The notes under the pieces are model-generated. The model made no database searches and had not been told where the DNA came from. It saw only the letters and a program-made list of their open reading frames with translations. Shown here in pieces: positions 16,668 through 26,177 of a DNA stretch of 64,000 bases. The stretch lies in NCBI GenBank assembly GCA_016719295.1, contig JADKAF010000001.1:4340001-4404000 (forward strand). Direction: 5' to 3'. This DNA is from Planctomycetota bacterium (GTDB taxonomy: Bacteria; Planctomycetota; UBA1135; JADKAF01). Positions within the stretch are counted from its first letter, which is position 1. Each line of letters begins with the position of its first letter. The position numbers and the translations under genes are program-made.

Positions 16668-18884
16668 TCAGCCCCACCACGCGTAACGCAGCGCGGTCGC
16701 GACGTGCAGGCCGACGACCAGCACCATCAGCAGCGCGATCCAGCGATGGAAGTAGCGCCAGGAAGCAAGCAGCCCGCGCAGCTCTTCGAAATGCGCGGCG
16801 TGCAGGCCGAGGCGCACGGCGCGGCGGGCGAGCACCGCCAAGCGATCGAACTCGCTCGCCGCGATGCCCTCGCGCACGGCCTCGCGGCGCAGATCGATCA
16901 AGGCGAGGCGCAGCTTTCGCTGCGACCCGAAGAGAGCTCTTGCTCGCCCGAGAAAGCTCGGGCTCCACTGCGAGTGCGCGACGAGCTCCTCGACGCGCGC
17001 GCGCATGCGCTCGCCGAAGCCACGACCTGCGCCGTCCCATTCGGCCGACAGCGAGACCACGCGCGCGCGAACCTCGTCGAGCGCCAGCTCACGGCCGTTC
17101 GCGGCCTTCGGGATCTGCGCGTAGAGGTAGCGACCGATGGCGCCGGTGACGACGAGCAGGATCAGCATCCACAGCGCATGGCCGCCCGCGGCGTTGTGGA
17201 ACACGGCTCCGCCGTGAACGAACGCGAGCACCGTGGCGGCGACGCCGGTCACCATGTGCCACGAGAGCCAATGGCGGAGGCTGCCGGCGAGCCACTCGCC
17301 GAAGCGCGAGCGGCGCAGCAGATAGAGCAGGTTCGTTGCGATGCAGGCCAGCGAAGCGATGCCGCACACGAGGCCGAAGGCGCCCGTCGGCGCGAGCCAG
17401 CCGTGATCCGCGTTCTCGAGGCGCCGCGCCCAGCTCGCGCCGTAGTAGTCGGTGCGCCAGAGCACCCAGGCGAGCGCGAGCGCCGAGAGCGCCGCGGTGA
17501 CGAGCAGCGCGCGAAAGAGGCCCGTTCCGCGCTCGACGACCGAGGGTGCGCTCGGGCGCTGCGAGGGATCGAACGAGACGCCGCAGCGCTTCAAGAGCTC
17601 GAAGGGTGCGACCCCGCCCGCGAAGATGAACACCTCGTCGTTCGGCAGCGCGACGAGGCTCGGAGTTCCCTGCGCGTCGTGCAGCGCGAGCGTCACCTCG
17701 TGCTCCTCGATGCGCAAGAGCTCGCTCGGCTTCGCGACCTCGAGCTGCCTCGCCGCGAGTGAATCGCGAAGGCGCCGCTCGTTCCGCGACTTCAAGCGCG
17801 AGAACTCGCTCTTGCGGTACGAGAGGACGACCCGGTTTCCAGGCTGCTCGGCCAGCGCGAGCGCCGCCTCCACCGCGCTGTCGCCACCGCCGACCACGAG
17901 GACCGCGCGACCCGTGTACGACTCGGCGTCGAGCAACGAGTAGGCGACCTTGGGCAAGTCCTCGCCGGGGACGCCGAGCTTCCGCGGGGTGCCCCGTCGA
18001 CCGAGCGCCAGGCACACGTGTCTCGCGCGCACCGTACCCGCCGAAGTCACCACGACCTGCTGCTCATCGACGCGCGGGTCGATGCGCTCCAACGCGTGCC
18101 CCGTGCGCAGCGGGATCTCGTGGGCCGCTACGAGCTCGGTCCAGAGCTCAAGCAGCTCCTCTTTCTCGAAGCTCGTCTGCTTCAAGCGTCCGTGCAGCGG
18201 GAGGTCCATGGGCTGGCTCATCACCAGCTTCCGCCGCGGGTACTTCGACACTGTGCCGCCGAGCGTCTCCTGCTCCAGCACGACGAAGTCCAAGCCGAGG
18301 CGTCGCGCTTCCAGCGCGCAGGCGATGCCGGCGGGGCCAGCGCCGATGATCGCGAGCTCGTGGCAGCCGGGCTCTCGCGCGCCGAGGGAACGCGCTCGAG
18401 CGGCGACCTCGGCAGCGACCGCGGCGCCATGCGCAACGGCGGTGCGGATCAGCGCATAGCCGGTGACCTCACCGGCGAGAAAGAGACCCGGCCGGCCGAC
18501 GACCTCGAGCTTGTCGTCGAGCGCCGGGAGATCGTCGCGCTCCTTCACGTCGCCGAGCGTCACCGCGATGGCCTGCGTCGGGCAGGCTTCGGCGCAGAGC
18601 CCATGGCCCACACAGCGCGCGCCATGCACGACCGCCGCTTGACCATGCACGAGTGCCAGCACCCCGTCCTCGGGGCAAGCGCGGACGCAGGCCCCGCAGC
18701 CGATGCAGTTCTTCAAATCGATGTGTGGAAACTGCAAGCGCGCTTGGTGCGCGCCGCGCTCCTTCGCCTGCGCCACGGCGGCCACGTTCTCGCGGAGCTC
18801 GGCGAGCTGACGACGGCGCAGCCGCAGCGCTGCCACGAGGGCAGCGCCGACGAACACGCAGAGCAGCAGCGGAGTCCAGGCCAT
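16668..18884 (-). CDS. Membrane ferredoxin-flavoprotein (thioredoxin-reductase-like) with cytochrome-b-like C-terminal domain
   Basis: 738 residues from the ATG at 18884; an ATG at 18980 is possible and neither has a good Shine-Dalgarno. Order of domains: an N-terminal membrane helix; a two-cluster ferredoxin with CIGCGACVRACP and, in the second site, CVGHGLCAEACP where the usual second Cys is His; an FAD/NAD(P) domain with GAGPAG and VGGGDSA Rossmann motifs as in thioredoxin reductase; then several membrane helices with paired histidines (LRHWLSWHM, FVHGGAVFHN, YFHRW, GLHVA) as expected for b-haem ligands. It would pass electrons from NAD(P)H or ferredoxin to the periplasmic cytochromes. First gene of the conduit operon. 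Confidence 0.85.
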   Translation of the reverse strand: MAWTPLLLCVFVGAALVAALRLRRRQLAELRENVAAVAQAKERGAHQARLQFPHIDLKNCIGCGACVRACPEDGVLALVHGQAAVVHGARCVGHGLCAEACPTQAIAVTLGDVKERDDLPALDDKLEVVGRPGLFLAGEVTGYALIRTAVAHGAAVAAEVAARARSLGAREPGCHELAIIGAGPAGIACALEARRLGLDFVVLEQETLGGTVSKYPRRKLVMSQPMDLPLHGRLKQTSFEKEELLELWTELVAAHEIPLRTGHALERIDPRVDEQQVVVTSAGTVRARHVCLALGRRGTPRKLGVPGEDLPKVAYSLLDAESYTGRAVLVVGGGDSAVEAALALAEQPGNRVVLSYRKSEFSRLKSRNERRLRDSLAARQLEVAKPSELLRIEEHEVTLALHDAQGTPSLVALPNDEVFIFAGGVAPFELLKRCGVSFDPSQRPSAPSVVERGTGLFRALLVTAALSALALAWVLWRTDYYGASWARRLENADHGWLAPTGAFGLVCGIASLACIATNLLYLLRRSRFGEWLAGSLRHWLSWHMVTGVAATVLAFVHGGAVFHNAAGGHALWMLILLVVTGAIGRYLYAQIPKAANGRELALDEVRARVVSLSAEWDGAGRGFGERMRARVEELVAHSQWSPSFLGRARALFGSQRKLRLALIDLRREAVREGIAASEFDRLAVLARRAVRLGLHAAHFEELRGLLASWRYFHRWIALLMVLVVGLHVATALRYAWWG

Positions 18885-19208
18885 GGTCGACGGAGGTGCG
18901 GAGAGCAGATGAAGACTCGCGAGGCGGGAGCCGAGTTCCCTTGGCACCGAGCGTGCCACGCCGAGGAACTCCACCGCCATGCCCCACAGGCCCACTCCTG
19001 GCATCGGCCCAACCGTCCGAGAAGCTGACTCGTGGGTCCAAGATCTGTACCCAACTCCCCGAGGAGGGGCCGCCTTCGCGCGTCGGGAGATAGATGTCAG
19101 CCGAGAAAGTGCAGCCCCACGGTCGTGACCTCGATGCCGCGTCTCCGTCCTGCAGTCGTCTCACCCGACCTCCCGTCCGGGGGCCGGGCCCAGAGCAGGA
19201 GCGGTGCG
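18885..19208. promoter_or_regulatory. 324-bp divergent intergenic region
   Basis: It separates the conduit operon (minus) from the DUF2314-like gene (plus), so it must hold promoters in both directions. The region is G+C-rich. I found no convincing -35/-10 pair and no strong inverted repeat. The only clear signal is the Shine-Dalgarno AGGAG at about 19195-19200 for the plus-strand gene. Confidence 0.4.
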
Positions 19209-20591
19209 ATGGTGAAGTTGAGGGAAGAGCCGGGCTCGTGTCAGGCCCTGGCGCTCTATGCGGCGGTGACTCCCCCGAGCGCCGCCGAAGTGAAACGACG
19301 ATTCGGGAGGAGCGGTGTCCGCATCCGCTCCCTGCCCCCAGGCCCTCGCGGAGCATGGGGCTTCGAGATCGACCATCCGGAGTGGGGCGAGGCGTGCATC
19401 GCCGGCATCGCGGAACCGCCGGAGCTCTCGCCGCTCGCGATCCAGATCTCGAATCGGCTCGTCGACGAAGAGAAAGGGCAGGCGCAGGCCGCCCGCTCCG
19501 TGCTCGCCGTCATCACCAGCGAGCGAGAGGGTCATGCGCCGGAGGATCGGAAGTACCTCCTCCGTTTTCTGGAGGTGCTGCTGGATCCCTCGACACCGCA
19601 CGCCACGGGCTTCGACTGCCGCGCATCCAAGCTCTGGTCGGCCACGGCGCTCCGTGAAGAGCTCGAGCACGACGCGGATCTCGACCTCCACGGGCTGATC
19701 GAGATGCACGGCGTGAGCCAGCATCCTGCGAAGCTCGAGATGCGGGCCGATGGCCGAAGCGTCGTCCCGCCGCGCATCGACTGGTTCCACACCCATGGCC
19801 TGGCCGAGCTCGGCAGCTACGACTTCGAGATCCTGCGACCGTCGCCGATCCTGCTCCTGGATGGCTTCGAAATCCTCCGTGGCCTCGCGCATCGACTGCT
19901 CTACGGCACCCTCGAGCCTGGAGCGCCCCGCCAGACGCTCTTCGTGCCGGACGGCGACATCGCGCTGATCGAGGTCGCGCGCTTCGACGCCGAAGGACCA
20001 CGCGACGAGCGCGCGCTGCGCGTTCGCCTGCCGGACGGCGATCTGCACGACGGCCCGCGCCGCGTCGTCGTCTGCGATCCCTTGGTAGCCTCCGATCCGC
20101 AGGCGCAGCGCACGAAGCGCTGGCCAGTCCGCGCGTCGCGCGCCTTGCGCCGGCTGCCTTCGGCGAGCTCGGTCATCGACTTCCCGCCGCAGGCCACGGC
20201 GCTCCTCGCGGAGCGGGCGCAGAAGACCGTGCCCGCGCTGCGCGCGATCGTCGAAGAGTTCTCCGCCGAGCTCCTCGAGCCGATCGTGCAGGTCTTCTGC
20301 CCGCTGGGGAACCCGGCCGCGAACGCCCCGTGGGAGATCCTCTGGTTCGAGCTCGAGGGTTTCGAGAACGACGAGACCTTCACCGGCAAGCTGCGCTACC
20401 CGCCGCAGAGACCCAGCGACCATGTCCTCGGCCAGCGCATGAGCTTCGGCATCGAGGATCTCGCGAACTGGCGGATCTGGTCGCCGGTCGGGCCGATCAC
20501 GCCCTACGATCGAATCCCCGTGCGCGCGCTCCGGAAGTTCCTGCCGCAGCTCCGCGCGGAGCTCGCGGCGGAGCGCGCGCGGATGTGCTGA
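19209..20591 (+). CDS. DUF4026/DUF2314-like hypothetical protein
   Basis: 460 residues from the ATG at 19209, with AGGAG about 9 bases upstream. It has no signal peptide or membrane helix. The last 120 residues resemble DUF2314: PWEILWFELEGFENDETFTGKL, then a stretch ending in IEDLANWRIW, which is the W-x-E-V ... G-x-L ... I-x-D-W pattern of that domain. The front part, with VAVITSERE-like and WFHTHGLAELG segments, fits DUF4026. Function is unknown. It stands alone between two divergent or convergent neighbours, with 13 bases to the convergent stop at 20605. Confidence 0.65.
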   Translation: MVKLREEPGSCQALALYAAVTPPSAAEVKRRFGRSGVRIRSLPPGPRGAWGFEIDHPEWGEACIAGIAEPPELSPLAIQISNRLVDEEKGQAQAARSVLAVITSEREGHAPEDRKYLLRFLEVLLDPSTPHATGFDCRASKLWSATALREELEHDADLDLHGLIEMHGVSQHPAKLEMRADGRSVVPPRIDWFHTHGLAELGSYDFEILRPSPILLLDGFEILRGLAHRLLYGTLEPGAPRQTLFVPDGDIALIEVARFDAEGPRDERALRVRLPDGDLHDGPRRVVVCDPLVASDPQAQRTKRWPVRASRALRRLPSASSVIDFPPQATALLAERAQKTVPALRAIVEEFSAELLEPIVQVFCPLGNPAANAPWEILWFELEGFENDETFTGKLRYPPQRPSDHVLGQRMSFGIEDLANWRIWSPVGPITPYDRIPVRALRKFLPQLRAELAAERARMC

Positions 20592-20604
20592 GGCGCGCCG
20601 CGTT

Positions 20605-21516
20605 TCAGCGCTTCTCGGCGAACGGATCCGCGTCGCTGGCGCGGAGCTCGACCTCGTACTCCGCGCCGTGCTCGGGCTCGCCGTAGAAGAGCTGCACCTT
20701 CCGCTCGAGCAGGACGCCGCGGCGCGCATCGAAGCGGTACGAGCTGCGGCCCGCGCGATAGGTGTAGCCGCTCGCGACGCGACCGCCCTCGCCGAGCAGC
20801 TCCCAGCGCTCCTCGACCCCGAGCACATCGCCTTCTCGGCTCTTCACCTCGGCATGGCAGCGGAGCTTCAAGCGATGGCCGCCGAGCCAATTGCCGATCG
20901 AGTAGGGGAGATCATAGCTCCACTGCGAGCCGATGCTCACGCGCTCGGACCCGAAGATCGGCAAGGCGAGGCGCAGCATCGAGCGCAGCTCCTCGACCCT
21001 CTGCTCCTGCTTCTCTCCCGCTTCGAACAGCTTCTCGGCGCCGGCGAGCTCGCACAGCTCGCCGCGAGCGGTGAAGAGCGCGCGGACCTCGCTCGCGAGC
21101 ATGCGTTGCACCTGCTCGCGCAGCTTCGGCTGGCGCTCGCTCCGGGCGAACTCCTCGGAGCGCGAGTCGATCTCGACCCAGTCGCCGAGCCGATTGCGGG
21201 CGCCGGTCTTCAACCCGCGCAGGCGCACGCGCTCGTCGAGCAGCTCCTTCTCGGCCGCCGCGCTGCGCTCCGCCAGCCAGTCGAGGGTCATCTCGCTCGG
21301 CGCGTGCACGCCATCCTTCGGCCGCCGCTCCCGCGTGGCGATGCGCTGGACGTAGAAGCGCTTCGGCGTCTCCACGGTGGCGGCGTGGCGCAAGAGCACG
21401 GGCTCGGAGAGCGGCGCCGGCGGCGCCGGATCCTGAGCGAAGGCGCGCGCTCCGAGCACGAGCAGCGAGGTGCACGCCAGCAAGCGCGCTAGGAAAACGC
21501 AAGACGATCGACGCAT
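20605..21516 (-). CDS. Exported hypothetical protein
   Basis: 303 residues from the ATG at 21516. A signal peptide is clear (basic MRRSS, hydrophobic FLARLLACTSLLVLGARAF, then AQD cleavage site). The mature part is charged: a helical middle (about 90-190) and a beta-rich C-terminal half (YDLPYSIGNWLGGH ... RWELLGEGGRVASGYTYR). No catalytic motif is seen and I do not recognise a family. It is divergent from the serine-protease gene, with 138 bases between starts. Confidence 0.7.
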   Translation of the reverse strand: MRRSSCVFLARLLACTSLLVLGARAFAQDPAPPAPLSEPVLLRHAATVETPKRFYVQRIATRERRPKDGVHAPSEMTLDWLAERSAAAEKELLDERVRLRGLKTGARNRLGDWVEIDSRSEEFARSERQPKLREQVQRMLASEVRALFTARGELCELAGAEKLFEAGEKQEQRVEELRSMLRLALPIFGSERVSIGSQWSYDLPYSIGNWLGGHRLKLRCHAEVKSREGDVLGVEERWELLGEGGRVASGYTYRAGRSSYRFDARRGVLLERKVQLFYGEPEHGAEYEVELRASDADPFAEKR

Positions 21517-21654
21517 GGAGATCGGGGCTCCGGATTCCAAGCCAACATAGCCGTCGAGAGCGGGAGGGGAGAAGAGCGGAGTTCCGATCGCGCGCAACAG
21601 CGGCTAGGGTTGGAGACCTTCCGTCCTTCCGTCCCTTCGTCCGGAGCCCCCTCC

Positions 21655-24600
21655 ATGAGATCCCGGTTCACCCGCGCGTTCCTGCCCGCGCTGGCTTTGG
21701 TCTTCGCCTGCGCCGAAGCGAGCTTCGCGCAGGGTTTCGGCGGCGCCCGCATCGCCGACCTGACCCCCACCAACCTCTCGAGCCCGATGCCCTACCCGCC
21801 GAACGGGAACCCCGCGGTGCCGGTATGGACACAGCGCGTCTCGATGCCGATGGCGTCCTACCTCCGCGTGCACGCGCGCATGGACCTCGGCATCGGCGAT
21901 TCGCTCGTCGTGCGCGATTCGCAAGGCGCTGAGAAGTGGCGCTACATGGGCAAAGGCCCGGTGAGCCAGCGCAACGCCGGCTCCGCCGATGAGAACGCGC
22001 TGCTGCCGATCCCCGGCCTCGGCGAGGAGTTCCACACCGATACGGTGTTCGACGACGCGATCACCCTCGAGCTCTACGCGCAGAGCGGTGGTCTAGGGGT
22101 GCAGATCCACACCATCGAGCACGGCTTCCCCTGGGCGGTCCTGCGTAGCGTCACGTCGCCGGAGACGCCCTGCACGCTGACGCCGCCCTTTCTCGACTTC
22201 GAGTGCGAGACGCAGCCGGCTCGCGTCGCGAACGGCAATGCCGTCTGCGGCCTGGCGTCCACGGGCGTCTTCTGCTCCGGCACCCTGATCTCCAATCAAT
22301 CGCACGTGCTCACCGCCAATCACTGCGTGAGCACGCAGAGCGGCGCGAATACGCTGAATCTCTGGTTCCGCTTCCAGGAGCTCTGCGGCACGGGCACGCT
22401 GCGTGGCACCGTCGTCGTCCCCGCTCCCCAGACCTTCGTGATCGGCCAGCCCTCGGGCCCAGGCGCGGACTACACCGTGCTGCGAGCCAACGGCACGCCG
22501 CACACGCAGTTCGGCTTCGCGCGTCTCGAGGCCCGCGATCCCGGCGCGAACGAGAGCCTCTACATCATCGGCCATCCCTCGGGCCGTCCGAAGGAGATCA
22601 CCTACGGCCCGGCGCGCGGCGTGATCGGCTTCACCGGCAACACGCACTTCCAGCACCGCGCCGACACCGAGGGCGGTAGCTCGGGCTCGGGTGTCTTCTC
22701 CGACGTCTCGCACTGCATCGTCGGCGTGCACACGAACGGCGGCTGCACGACGAGCGACCCGAACTCGGGCAACTGGGCCTCGCGCATGTCGCAGGACTTC
22801 GCGGCGATCCAGACCGCGGTCCCGGGTGTCGCGGTTTGTGGCGGGAGCGGTAGCCCCGCGCGCTGCGACATGAACGAAGTGCTCCCGCAGAGCGCGACCA
22901 ACGCAACCTCGAACAGCAGCTCGGGCTTCCCGTGGGGAGGTACGACCGCGCGACGCACGCTCTACGCCTACGGCCGCTCGGTCCTGGGCTTCGACAAGCC
23001 CGTGCGCTTCAACGCGGTCGAGTTCCGGCCGAACGAAGGCGGCACGACCAGCTCGGCGGGCAGCTACGACTTCGCGCTCTTCGTCTCGACCGGTCGACGC
23101 GGCGCGCGCAACCTAGACTACACCTTCGACAACAACCACGGCGCCGACAAGGTCAAGGTCTTCGACGGCGTGCTGAACGTCCCCGCGGCGACGCTGGGCG
23201 CATCTCCGAATCCCTTCCTCCTGAAGGTGCCCTTCTCGGTGCCCTTCGAATGGGATCCGGCGTCGGGCCCGCTGCTCCTCGACATCCAATACCGCAGCGG
23301 AGTCGTCGCGACCGGGAGCTGGGACGGCTCCATCGCGAACAACGAAGACATCGGCCGCATCTCGCTCAGCGGCAGCGCGAACGGCGCGGTGGCCAACTTC
23401 CCCGGCGGTGCCGGCAATCCCACGCAGAACTTCGCGCTCGCCGCGCGGCTCTGCCTCGATTGCGAGACCGTGCCGGACGCGTACAGCACGACCGAAGCGA
23501 ACAGCAGCTCGTCCTTCCCGTGGAACGCGCCGAATCCGATGCGCGTGCTCTACTCGTATGACGGGAGCGTGCTCGGAGTCACGGGCCGTCAGCGCATCAC
23601 GCGCCTCGGCTGGCGCCCCGACAACGGCAACGCCTTCGGCGGAGCCACCTACGATGTGCGCATCTCACTCTCGACGGGCGTCAATCCGTCGAACGCGCTG
23701 AACACCAACTTCGCGGCCAACCACGGCGCGGACCGCGTGGTGGTTTTCGATGGCGTCTGGACCTCGCCGGCCGCGCCGGCATCGGCCGCCCCGCAGGGCT
23801 TCGTTCATTCGATCGAGCTGCAGAACGCCTTCGAGTACAACCCGGCCCTGGGACCGCTCGTCGTGGACCTGCAGCTTCGCGCCACGAGCAACACCGCCGC
23901 GACGACCTTCGACGGTGCATTCAATACCGCAGAGCCGATCGGTCGCATCACCAATACTGCCGATCCCAACGCGACCACGAGCAGTGGAAGCGTACAGAAC
24001 TTCGCCTTCGTCCTCGGCGTCTGCGGCGAGCCTTGCCCCACGCTGCCGCCGGTCGCGGACAACGCCATGCTCACCGGAGGTGGAACCGGGCTGCCGTTCA
24101 ACTCGGCGACCGCGTCCCGCTGGCAGTACATGTACGGGCCGACCACGCTGGGCACGACGCAGCCGATCTACATCCAGCATCTCCGCTTCCGCCCGGATGA
24201 AACGGCGACCAGCATCGGACCAGCGTCCTTCACTTGCACCATCGATCTCTCCACTGCCGCGACGACCCCCGCGACGATGAGCTCGACCTTCAACACGAAC
24301 CACGGCGCAAATCGTGCGCGGGTCTTCGACGGGACGTTCAGCGTGCCGTTCACGACGGGGCTCGGTGATCCGCGCCTCTTCCCCGTGAGCGTGCAGCTCG
24401 ATACGCCCTTCTACTACGATCCGACGGCGGGCCCGCTGCTGCTGGACATCCGCATGCTCGGGCTCTCGGGCAGCTCGGCGAGCTTCGACACCACGTTCGG
24501 AGTGACCCCCGCTCCGGATGATCAGCGCATGGGACATACCAGCGATCCCAACGCCGCAGTCGCCAACTTCTCCCCGCAGCGGAACGGCCTCGCCCTCTCG

Positions 24601-25023
24601 CTCTGCGGCGTCGGCTGCAACGCCCTCGCCGTGAGCTACGGGACGGGCTGCGCCGGAACGAACGGCACGCCGATCAACACGACGCGCGGCTTGCCGACGA
24701 TCCCGAACCCCAACTTCGGGTATCGCATGATGAGCGGTCCGGCGAGCCAGACCGCAGCGCTCTGGATGGGGATCAGCTCGCTGAACCTCGATCTCAGCGG
24801 CGCGGGAGCCGCGGGCTGCTTCCTGCTGAACACGCTCGACATCGCGGCGTTCAGCTCGGCGACGAACGCGAGCGGCGAAGCGCTCATCGCTTCGCCCGTG
24901 CCGAGCGATCCGCTGCTCGACGGGCTCACCGTCTTCGTGCAGTGGGTCGCGATCGATCCGGGCGCGCCGCGCAGCCTGCCGGTCGTGCTCAGCAACGGTC
25001 TGCGGATCACGCTCTGCTTCTGA
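21655..25023 (+). CDS. Secreted trypsin/V8-like serine protease with three beta modules and a C-terminal module
   Basis: 1122 residues from the ATG at 21655, with signal peptide 1-26 (cleavage at SFAQ). The protease domain (about 190-395) shows a complete triad: His223 in LTANHCV, Asp272 in ADYTVL, and Ser343 in GGSSGSGVF, the glutamyl-endopeptidase form of the serine motif. Then come three modules of about 195 residues (starting near 404, 602 and 795). Each has an SSxFPW/LPF opening, a YxxxxLG segment, an NHGADxxxVFDG motif and PFEYDPxxGPLLxDI. The last about 135 residues form the C-terminal module shared with other exported proteins here (SYGTGCAG ... DPLLDG ... QWVAIDPGAPR ... ITLCF). Confidence 0.88.
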   Translation: MRSRFTRAFLPALALVFACAEASFAQGFGGARIADLTPTNLSSPMPYPPNGNPAVPVWTQRVSMPMASYLRVHARMDLGIGDSLVVRDSQGAEKWRYMGKGPVSQRNAGSADENALLPIPGLGEEFHTDTVFDDAITLELYAQSGGLGVQIHTIEHGFPWAVLRSVTSPETPCTLTPPFLDFECETQPARVANGNAVCGLASTGVFCSGTLISNQSHVLTANHCVSTQSGANTLNLWFRFQELCGTGTLRGTVVVPAPQTFVIGQPSGPGADYTVLRANGTPHTQFGFARLEARDPGANESLYIIGHPSGRPKEITYGPARGVIGFTGNTHFQHRADTEGGSSGSGVFSDVSHCIVGVHTNGGCTTSDPNSGNWASRMSQDFAAIQTAVPGVAVCGGSGSPARCDMNEVLPQSATNATSNSSSGFPWGGTTARRTLYAYGRSVLGFDKPVRFNAVEFRPNEGGTTSSAGSYDFALFVSTGRRGARNLDYTFDNNHGADKVKVFDGVLNVPAATLGASPNPFLLKVPFSVPFEWDPASGPLLLDIQYRSGVVATGSWDGSIANNEDIGRISLSGSANGAVANFPGGAGNPTQNFALAARLCLDCETVPDAYSTTEANSSSSFPWNAPNPMRVLYSYDGSVLGVTGRQRITRLGWRPDNGNAFGGATYDVRISLSTGVNPSNALNTNFAANHGADRVVVFDGVWTSPAAPASAAPQGFVHSIELQNAFEYNPALGPLVVDLQLRATSNTAATTFDGAFNTAEPIGRITNTADPNATTSSGSVQNFAFVLGVCGEPCPTLPPVADNAMLTGGGTGLPFNSATASRWQYMYGPTTLGTTQPIYIQHLRFRPDETATSIGPASFTCTIDLSTAATTPATMSSTFNTNHGANRARVFDGTFSVPFTTGLGDPRLFPVSVQLDTPFYYDPTAGPLLLDIRMLGLSGSSASFDTTFGVTPAPDDQRMGHTSDPNAAVANFSPQRNGLALSLCGVGCNALAVSYGTGCAGTNGTPINTTRGLPTIPNPNFGYRMMSGPASQTAALWMGISSLNLDLSGAGAAGCFLLNTLDIAAFSSATNASGEALIASPVPSDPLLDGLTVFVQWVAIDPGAPRSLPVVLSNGLRITLCF

Positions 25024-25050
25024 GAGCACAGCGATCTAGCTGACCAGAAC

Positions 25051-25090
25051 GAAGGAGCTCGCCTCGGCACACGCCGAGGCGAGCTCCTTC
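25051..25090. terminator. Bidirectional terminator hairpin, 18-bp perfect stem
   Basis: GAAGGAGCTCGCCTCGGC (25051-25068) pairs perfectly with 25073-25090 around an ACAC loop and is followed by TCTCTTTC on the plus strand. It sits between the convergent stops of the serine protease (25023) and the EamA gene (25095). Confidence 0.85.
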
Positions 25091-25094
25091 TCTT

Positions 25095-25961
25095 TCAGCG
25101 CGCCGCCTTCGAGGTTCCGCGCGCGACGAGGCCCGTCCCGAGCAGGATCACCCCCGCGCCGAGCACGACGTCGAGGCCGATCGGCTCGCCGAGGAAGAGC
25201 GCGCCCCAGAAGAGCGCAAACGCCGGGATGAGATAGGTCACGATCATCGAGCGCGTGGCGCCGACGCTGCGGATCAGGTGGAAGTAGAGGAGATAGGCCA
25301 CCGTGGTGCTCAGCACGCCGAGCACGAGCGCCGCGACCCACGCGCGCGCGCTCGGCATCTCCGTCGGCCAGGTGAGCAGCGCGGGGACGGCGAGGAGCAC
25401 GCACGAGCCGAGGAGGCTGCCCACGGTGATCGCGAGCGGCTCGACACCGTGGAGCCAGCGCTTCGTGAGGTGTGCCGCGAGTGCATAGAGGAACGCCGCG
25501 CTGAACCCGGCGGCGATGGCGAGCGAGGGAGCGCCGAAGGAGAGCTTGTGGCCGACCAGCGCTACCACGCCGGCGAAGCCGATGAGCAAGCCGAAGGCGC
25601 GCAACGGAGCGAGCCGCTCACCGAAGCAGAGAGCGCCGAGCACGGCGCCGAAGAGCGGCACCGTAGCGTTCAGGACCGCGGCGAAGCCGGCGCTGATCGA
25701 GAGGGTGGCGTAGGCGAAGAGGCAAAAGGGGATCGCCGAGTTGATTGCGCCCACGGCGCTCAGCGCGCCGAAGTGCCGCCGCACTGGGGCGAAGCCGCCG
25801 CGCACGCTCAGCACGCCCACAGCGCAGATCGCCGCGACCGCGATACGCACGCCGATGAGCGGGATCGGCCCGAACTCCGGAGAGGCGACGCGGAGAAAGG
25901 GATAGGAGCCGCCCCAAATCGCGCCGAGGAGAAGGAGCAAGGCGAGATCGAAGACCTTCAA
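25095..25961 (-). CDS. EamA-family drug/metabolite transporter
   Basis: 288 residues with about ten hydrophobic helices in two homologous halves, typical of the DMT superfamily. Signature segments are LLLLLGAIWGGSYPFLRVA at the start and SVGATRSMIVTYLIPAFALFWGALFLGEP in the second half, the classic EamA end-of-repeat. It exports or imports a small metabolite or drug across the inner membrane; the substrate is unknown. The start is a TTG at 25961 with no good Shine-Dalgarno, and I find no better in-frame start, so the N-terminus is uncertain by a few residues. It stands alone. Confidence 0.87.
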   Translation of the reverse strand: MKVFDLALLLLLGAIWGGSYPFLRVASPEFGPIPLIGVRIAVAAICAVGVLSVRGGFAPVRRHFGALSAVGAINSAIPFCLFAYATLSISAGFAAVLNATVPLFGAVLGALCFGERLAPLRAFGLLIGFAGVVALVGHKLSFGAPSLAIAAGFSAAFLYALAAHLTKRWLHGVEPLAITVGSLLGSCVLLAVPALLTWPTEMPSARAWVAALVLGVLSTTVAYLLYFHLIRSVGATRSMIVTYLIPAFALFWGALFLGEPIGLDVVLGAGVILLGTGLVARGTSKAAR

Positions 25962-26177
25962 GGCAGCAGCTCGGCGGGCACGCGGGGGCGAAGAGGCTAA
26001 CGCGCGCCCGCCGCGAGAGCGAGATGGTCCGCAGTTGGTGGGTAACGCTTTCCGCGTGGCTCGGATAGGTTCCTTGTTGGGCTCGAGTGTGGCTCGGTCT
26101 TTCCCGGCTGCGCTGGAGTTCCCCGCCGAAGCGTTCCTCGCTCTGGCGCCGTCCTGTCGTTCCTCGAGATCCGCCCC

